Origin: DASQHW01 sp038209365
GTDB lineage: Bacteria; Actinomycetota; Acidimicrobiia; IMCC26256; PALSA-610
Assembly: GCA_038209365.1 (NCBI GenBank)
Contig: JBBQXS010000088.1
Span: 1 to 10,194 of the forward strand
Direction: 5' to 3'
Length of the DNA: 10,194 nt
Positions 6,379 to 10,194 of this stretch are shown here, one piece after another; the stretch's first letter is position 1; each line of letters opens with the position of its first letter. The translations under genes and the position numbers were made by a program. The notes beneath the pieces are model-generated. The model saw only the letters and a program-made list of their open reading frames with translations. It searched no databases and was not told the origin of the DNA.

Positions 6379-6630
6379 TCAGGGCCCAGGTTCCTCGCCG
6401 ATCTCCCGTAACGCCGTAGCGAGTGCAGCGCGAACACGCCGTACGGTCGAGGGACTGAGGTGACCGACAAGCCCGGTCCCCGGCTTGCCCGCCTCCTCGA
6501 CGGTCAACTCCACGCGCGGGTCCTCGCACTCCTCGCAATCATCGAGCACGGCAACGATCCAAGTGACTTGCGCGCGCTCAGGATCATCCGCCGGGTGGTC
6601 GTCGATGCCATAGTCAGCGAGCTTCTTCAC
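6379..6630 (-). CDS. Short acidic hypothetical protein
   Basis: I do not recognise the family. From the GTG at 6630 the product is 83 residues. It begins VKKLADYGIDDHPADDPERA, has a central strand-like segment VTWIVAVLDDCEECEDPRVE with two cysteines three apart, and ends in a helical, basic-then-acidic tail VRRVRAALATALREIGEEPG. Codon third positions are G/C-rich and the composition is protein-like, unlike the antisense frame. The frame stays open to an ATG at 6774 (131 residues), but the extra residues are arginine-rich and less convincing. Neither start has a clear ribosome binding site. The DCEEC motif could bind metal, but that is only a guess. The bases from 6631 to the IS at 6870 hold no other gene that I can support. 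Confidence 0.5.
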   Translation of the reverse strand: MKKLADYGIDDHPADDPERAQVTWIVAVLDDCEECEDPRVELTVEEAGKPGTGLVGHLSPSTVRRVRAALATALREIGEEPGP

Positions 6631-6869
6631 GGTCCGAGTCAACCACGAACGCCCGCGCTGTGCCCTGAGGTTTCGTCCATTCGTCGGGACGCTCAACCGT
6701 CGGATGGAGACGCGATCTTCGAGCCGTGCGAGTTCGCGTTTGGGTGTTGCATCGTGCAGACCTCGTCGTAGCATCAGAGTTCCAGCTGGCGTCGCGATCG
6801 CGAGTGGTGCCAGCCACGATCACTTGGACAGACCGCGAGCGACCACGGCGGCTGCCCTCGACGGGGAGA

Positions 6870-6884
6870 GGCTCTGTTGCGTTG
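6870..6884. repeat. Left terminal inverted repeat, IS copy A
   Basis: GGCTCTGTTGCGTTG matches the reverse complement of the right end with one mismatch (G/A at base 12). The same 15 bases open copy B at 8908. Confidence 0.85.
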
Positions 6885-6928
6885 AGTCGGACGGACCCGC
6901 GTGGGTACGGTCGCGTCGCTTCTCTCGG

Positions 6929-7645
6929 TCAGATCTTGTGGGCGAGTTCCGTGAACGCGGCCCTGACCCGACGATGCGGACGCGCGTCGACTCCGAGCTC
7001 GTAGTGGCCACGCCGAATGTTCTGCATCAACGCGTGACCACGCATGACGACGCGCGCGTTCTGGTCGCGTTTGAGGCCGCGCATGGGTCGCAGTCTCGCC
7101 TTCAGCCGTCCGTGATCGGCTTCGATCCGATTGTTCGCATACTGCTCCGTGTTGTGAAAGGCGCCCGGCACGAGCTCGTCGACGACCACTCCCAGCGCCC
7201 AGGCCCGATCGGTCACGACCTCGGTCGGTTCGCCATGCGTACCAAGAGCGGTCGCGAAGAACCGTCGTGCGGCTCGCGTGTCGCGACACATCGAGACGTA
7301 CACGTCGATGATCTGGCCGTACTGGTCGATCGCCCGATACACGTATCGCCACCGGCCCGACACCTTCACATACGTCTCGTCGACGTACCAGCGGCCGCCG
7401 ACCGCATGTCGGCACGGCCGAGCGGCGTCAACCAGGAGTGGCGTGAAGCGCTGCACCCACCGGAAGACTGTGACGTGATCGACCTCGACACCACGCTCCG
7501 TCAACAGCTCCTCGACATCCCGATACGAGAGCCCGTAGCGCAGGTACCAACGGACCGCGAGCACGATGATCTCCGGAGGGAACCGAAAACCTTTGAATGC
7601 CGAACTCGGGGCAATGGGTACCGGGCGACAGCGGCGAGGCATCAT
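6929..7645 (-). CDS. IS6-family DDE transposase (copy A), intact
   Basis: The 238-residue protein has an N-terminal helix-turn-helix region (FPPEIIVLAVRWYLRYGLSY, then RDVEELLTERGVEVDHVTV) and a DDE domain with Asp89 (YVDETYVKV), Asp146 (VVTDRA) and Glu175 (NNRIEADHGRLK). These residues bind the metals used for strand transfer. The D-to-E gap is 28 residues, shorter than the 34 seen in IS26-like members. ATG at 7645 is chosen because it gives the same length and alignment as the copy C transposase; an in-frame GTG at 7660 would add five residues. By hand alignment it is about 78 percent identical to copy C, so the two are related but different elements. Confidence 0.92.
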   Translation of the reverse strand: MMPRRCRPVPIAPSSAFKGFRFPPEIIVLAVRWYLRYGLSYRDVEELLTERGVEVDHVTVFRWVQRFTPLLVDAARPCRHAVGGRWYVDETYVKVSGRWRYVYRAIDQYGQIIDVYVSMCRDTRAARRFFATALGTHGEPTEVVTDRAWALGVVVDELVPGAFHNTEQYANNRIEADHGRLKARLRPMRGLKRDQNARVVMRGHALMQNIRRGHYELGVDARPHRRVRAAFTELAHKI

Positions 7646-7680
7646 CCCCCAAACGCTCACCGACCACCACGACGCTGCGC

Positions 7681-7695
7681 CAATGCAACAGAGCC
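7681..7695. repeat. Right terminal inverted repeat, IS copy A
   Basis: The reverse complement reads GGCTCTGTTGCATTG, matching the left end at 14 of 15 bases. Confidence 0.85.
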
Positions 7696-7703
7696 GCGTC
7701 AGC

Positions 7704-8753
7704 TCACTGCGACTTGCCGTAGGGGGGACGCGAGACGTTGTCGATTCTGATGACCTTGCCTGTGAGGGTTGTGACGTACGCAGTGTTCCCGATGAACTCG
7801 AGCGAGGTCGGCCGGTCCAGGCCGCCGACCACGGTCGTGAAGGTGCCGTCCTTCGCGACCTCCACCAGCGCGCCGGTGTTCGGCGATGCCGGCTGGCCTG
7901 CGTTCTCCGGAACGATGGGCAGGTCCCAGTCGCCCTGCAAGAGGGCGTACAGCTTCTGGCCGCGACCGGACTCGACGTCGACGGTCAGGCCAATCTCACC
8001 CTGCCCTGACGCCACGTCAGTAGCGGTACCCGACTTCGGCCGGACCGCGACGACCTTCGCGTCCTCCCCATTATGGGGAATCGGTCCGGCTTGTCCGATG
8101 TACACCGTGTTGCCGGAAACCTCGAGGCCTGTAGGGACAACATTGCCGAGCACGATCAACGGGCTGATGTCGCCGTCGCGTGTGACCCGCAGCACCCGGT
8201 TGTGGTGCCCGTCGGTGACCAGGAACTCGCCCCGGAAGCTCTGCAGGGCGTACTGGACCCCTGTCGTGATGAAGTAGTCGGTCATCGGAGGGTGATCGAC
8301 CGACCACCCGCCGATATCCGCGATCACCGTGAAGCTGCCGTTCTTCTCGAGGCGGTAGATGCCGACTGTTGCATCGCCAATGTGGACAGTTCCGGTCGGC
8401 AGCAGGAGATCACCGCCCACCACGGTGACCAGCACGTAGGCGGTGTGGCCGATGAATGCGACGTCGATTGCCCCACCGATGCCTATTACTTGTGGAGGTA
8501 GACCTTCGGCGAACGTCGAGACGTCACCGGTGTTCGGGTCAACACGCAAAATGCTGCCCGCGTTACCGTCGGTCACATACAACGCCCCATCGGGCCCAAT
8601 GGTGCTGCCCGAGCCCAAGCCGCTACCGAACGAGGCCAGCTCTGTCACCGTAGGCCCCGTCTGTGGCGGCTTGGCGCTCGCAGTTGAAGACATGACCGCC
8701 GTCACCAGAGCGACGGCCGCCAACGTCACCATCAACCTTCGTTTGAAATCCAT
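7704..8753 (-). CDS. Secreted ScyD/ScyE-type beta-propeller protein
   Basis: The 349-residue product opens with a Sec signal peptide: MDFKRR, then the hydrophobic LMVTLAAVALVTAVM, with likely cleavage after STASA (about residue 29). The mature part repeats propeller blades of the type GPDGALYVTDGNAGSILRVD and GEFLVTDGHHNRVLRVTRDG, followed by GLEVSGNTVYIGQAG and ending SLEFIGNTAYVTTLTGKVIRID. These resemble NHL/SMP-30-like blades and the ScyD/ScyE family, named from the cyanobacterial scytonemin cluster; in actinobacteria the role of such exported proteins is unknown. The start at 8753 has GAGG five bases upstream. The frame extends to 8816, but the start ahead of the signal peptide is the natural one. 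The gene lies between IS6 copies A and B, with its stop 8 bases from copy A. No partner genes are beside it, so it may be moved cargo or simply trapped between insertions. Confidence 0.85.
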   Translation of the reverse strand: MDFKRRLMVTLAAVALVTAVMSSTASAKPPQTGPTVTELASFGSGLGSGSTIGPDGALYVTDGNAGSILRVDPNTGDVSTFAEGLPPQVIGIGGAIDVAFIGHTAYVLVTVVGGDLLLPTGTVHIGDATVGIYRLEKNGSFTVIADIGGWSVDHPPMTDYFITTGVQYALQSFRGEFLVTDGHHNRVLRVTRDGDISPLIVLGNVVPTGLEVSGNTVYIGQAGPIPHNGEDAKVVAVRPKSGTATDVASGQGEIGLTVDVESGRGQKLYALLQGDWDLPIVPENAGQPASPNTGALVEVAKDGTFTTVVGGLDRPTSLEFIGNTAYVTTLTGKVIRIDNVSRPPYGKSQ

Positions 8754-8907
8754 GATGCCTCGATCGTGAGAAGTCGGAAACGGCAATCGGGCAAACCGTA
8801 GCGCCCTTGGAACCATCAGGCAGCGTGGATCGCGCGCGGCTTGAGAGGGAATGAGGCGACGGACCCGGTTGCTGTTGGTTCGTTCGGTGTTGAGTTTCTC
8901 ATAGGCG

Positions 8908-9406
8908 GGCTCTGTTGCGTTGAGTTGGACCTGGCGGCGTCAGACCGAGCTGCGGTCGGTTCTCGTTACATGGCTCGGGCGAGTTCGGTGAACGCGGCTG
9001 CGACGCGCCCAGAGGAGCGCGCGTCGATACCGAGTTCGTAGTGGCTGCGCCGAATGTTCTGCATGAGCGCGTGACCGCGCATAATCACTCGCGCGGTGTC
9101 GTCGCGTTTGAGTCCGCGCATCGGGCGAAGCCGGGCTTTGAGGACCGTGGTCGCACTCGATGCGGTTGTTCGCGTACTGGTCGGTGTTGTGCAACGCGGC
9201 CGGCATCAGCTCATCAACGACCTTCAACAGTGTCCACGCCCGATCGGTCACCACCTCAGCCGGCTCGCCATGCTCGCCCAGCGCCGTGGTCAAGAATCGG
9301 CGCGCAGCTCGGATATCGCGTCGGGCCGAGACGTACACGTCGATGATCTGGCCATATTCGTCGACTGCCCGGTACACATACCGCCACCGTCCCGCGACCT
9401 TCACAT
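8908..9406 (-). mobile_element. Truncated IS6-family element (copy B), interrupted by copy C
   Basis: The left end GGCTCTGTTGCGTTGAGT at 8908 is identical to copy A over 18 bases. The transposase remnant follows at the same distance (58 bases). At 9407 the sequence switches abruptly to the terminus of another IS6 element. The rest of copy B, if it survives, would lie beyond the right edge after copy C. Confidence 0.85.
8966..9406 (-). pseudogene. IS6-family transposase remnant (copy B), frameshifted and 5'-truncated
   Basis: The minus strand encodes the C-terminal part of a transposase, from VKVAGRWRYVYRAVDEYGQI through VVTDRA (second catalytic Asp) to NNRIECDHG (catalytic Glu). There, around 9141-9148, two bases are missing relative to copies A and C. 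The correct frame resumes as LKARLRPMRGLKRDDTARV and ends RAAAFTELARAM-like at a TAA (8966-8968). The first catalytic Asp and the whole N-terminal domain are cut off at 9407 by copy C. With both a frameshift and a truncation the gene must be inactive. A longer open frame across the copy B/C junction to 9593 is an artefact of the fusion. Confidence 0.88.
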
Positions 9407-10194
9407 GGCACTGTTGCGTTGTGCCGGATCGGCGAGCGCGGATGCCGTTGTGCTTGCGGGGGTCGGTCAGATTGTCTGTGCGAGTTCGGTGAACGCGGCC
9501 GCGAGGCGACGATGCGCCCGGACGTCGGTTCCAAGTTCGTAGTGACCGCGTCGGACGTTCTGCATCAACGCATGCCCGCGGATCACGACACACGCGGTGC
9601 GATCATGTTTGAGGCCGCGCATTGGTCGCAGCCGCGACTTGAGCCGTCCATGGTCGGCTTCGATCCGGTTGTTCGCATACTGCTCGGTGTTCTGGAACGC
9701 GCCGGCCATGAGCTCGACGATCGCTCGCGCCAATGCGGGTGCCCGATCGGTCACCACTTCCACGGGTTCGCCGTGCGCGCCGAGCGCGATCGCGAAGAAC
9801 CGACGCGCCGCCGCGAGGTCGCGGCGGGCGGAGACGTACACGTCGATGATCTGGCCGTGCTGATCGATCGCCCGGTAGACGTACCGCCAGCGGCCCGACA
9901 CCTTCACGTACGTCTCGTCAACGAACCAACGGTTCCCGACCGCATGGCGGCCGGGGCGAGCTGCGTCGACGAGCAACGGCGTGAAGCGCTGCACCCACCG
10001 GTAGACGTTGACATGATCGACCTCGATCCCACGCTCTGCCAGGAGCTCCTCAACATCGCGATACGACAACCCGAACCTGAGGTACCCGCGGACCGCGAGC
10101 ACGACAACCTCCGGCGGGAACCGGAAACCAACAAATGCGGAATCGGCTGGCAAGCTCACACGGCGCACATGACGACGGATCATCCCGCCACCCT
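9407..10194 (-). mobile_element. IS6-family element (copy C), cut by the window edge
   Basis: The left end GGCACTGTTGCGTTGTGCC starts at 9407 inside copy B. It differs from copies A and B at the fourth base and after base 16, so it is a distinct element. The stop codon of its transposase is 60 bases in, as in copy A. The right end lies outside the window. The 8 bases before it (CTTCACAT) can be compared with those after the missing right end to test for a target duplication. Confidence 0.88.
9467..10183 (-). CDS. IS6-family DDE transposase (copy C), intact
   Basis: The 238-residue protein has the same layout as copy A: a helix-turn-helix region with LSYRDVEELLAERGIEVDHV, then Asp89 (FVDETYVKV), Asp146 (VVTDRA) and Glu175 (NNRIEADHGRLK). 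The most divergent segment against copy A is residues 151-160, between the second Asp and the Glu. The ATG at 10183 is preceded by a GGTGGCGGG purine run, and the reading frame is complete, so this copy may be active. It is the youngest insertion of the three, since it interrupts copy B. Confidence 0.92.
   Translation of the reverse strand: MIRRHVRRVSLPADSAFVGFRFPPEVVVLAVRGYLRFGLSYRDVEELLAERGIEVDHVNVYRWVQRFTPLLVDAARPGRHAVGNRWFVDETYVKVSGRWRYVYRAIDQHGQIIDVYVSARRDLAAARRFFAIALGAHGEPVEVVTDRAPALARAIVELMAGAFQNTEQYANNRIEADHGRLKSRLRPMRGLKHDRTACVVIRGHALMQNVRRGHYELGTDVRAHRRLAAAFTELAQTI

Larger units (their letters stand above)
6870..7695 (-). mobile_element. Complete IS6-family insertion sequence (copy A), 826 bp
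   Basis: The element is bounded by terminal inverted repeats that begin GGCTCTGTTGC, the hallmark of IS6-family ends, and contains one intact transposase. Coding orientation is minus. The 8 bases on each side (CGGGGAGA and GCGTCAGC) do not match, so no target duplication is left. For IS6 elements this is consistent with replicative cointegrate formation and recombination between copies. The right end lies 8 bases from the stop codon of the neighbouring beta-propeller gene. Confidence 0.9.

Noticed and set aside
6460..6771. Plus-strand hypothetical protein of 103 residues
   Set aside because: It is antisense to a frame with better codon use and more protein-like composition.
6862..7703. Target duplication flanking IS copy A
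   Set aside because: The 8-base flanks CGGGGAGA and GCGTCAGC differ, and neither matches the CATAGGCG before copy B.
8940..9593. Single 217-residue minus-strand gene
   Set aside because: It joins the noncoding end of copy C to the copy B remnant and goes out of frame after the catalytic Glu, so it is a fusion artefact.
1..10194. CRISPR array, tRNA or rRNA genes
   Set aside because: I saw no regularly spaced repeat array, no cloverleaf with a TTCGANNC arm, and no rRNA-like sequence on either strand.

Overview
The window is high-GC DNA with short intergenic gaps, GTG and ATG starts and actinobacterial-looking protein families. The best guess is an actinobacterium, possibly of the Acidimicrobiia; this rests on composition and gene content only. 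It splits into a conserved metabolic core (about 750-6630) flanked by insertion sequences and decayed DNA.

Left edge (1-750): the first codons of an IS481-type transposase run off the left end of the window, behind a repeat-rich IS terminus. Next come a short stretch with no convincing gene and the remnant of a membrane protein.

Core: a substrate-binding-protein-like gene without a signal peptide (751-1851, +) converges on a two-gene minus-strand operon, an ATP-grasp ligase (3251-4462) followed by a radical SAM enzyme. A conventional gene call stops the radical SAM protein at an in-frame TGA at 1933-1935, right after ...EPWFC. Reading through it gives C-U-A-E-P and nine more residues before a real stop at 1894-1896. 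The TGA is the first arm of a perfect 8-bp stem with a GG-starting inner loop, which fits a bacterial SECIS element. The gene is therefore very likely a selenoprotein of the CUAEP/CCAEP-tail radical SAM type, whose function is unknown to me. Diverging from the operon across 28 bp is an NfuA-like Fe-S carrier (4491-5141, +), a plausible cluster supplier for the radical SAM enzyme. Together they look like a small uncharacterised biosynthetic or modification module.

Middle (5142-6869): a decayed stretch with a methyltransferase-like N-terminal fragment, a YbaK-type aminoacyl-tRNA deacylase (5743-6225, -) and a short acidic hypothetical protein (6379-6630, -).

Right third (6870-10194): three related but distinct IS6-family elements in one orientation. 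The first is complete (6870-7695). The second (8908-9406) is frameshifted and cut by the third, whose left terminus is at 9407 and which runs off the right edge. Between the first and second lies a secreted ScyD/ScyE-type beta-propeller gene (7704-8753, -), giving a pseudo-compound-transposon layout.
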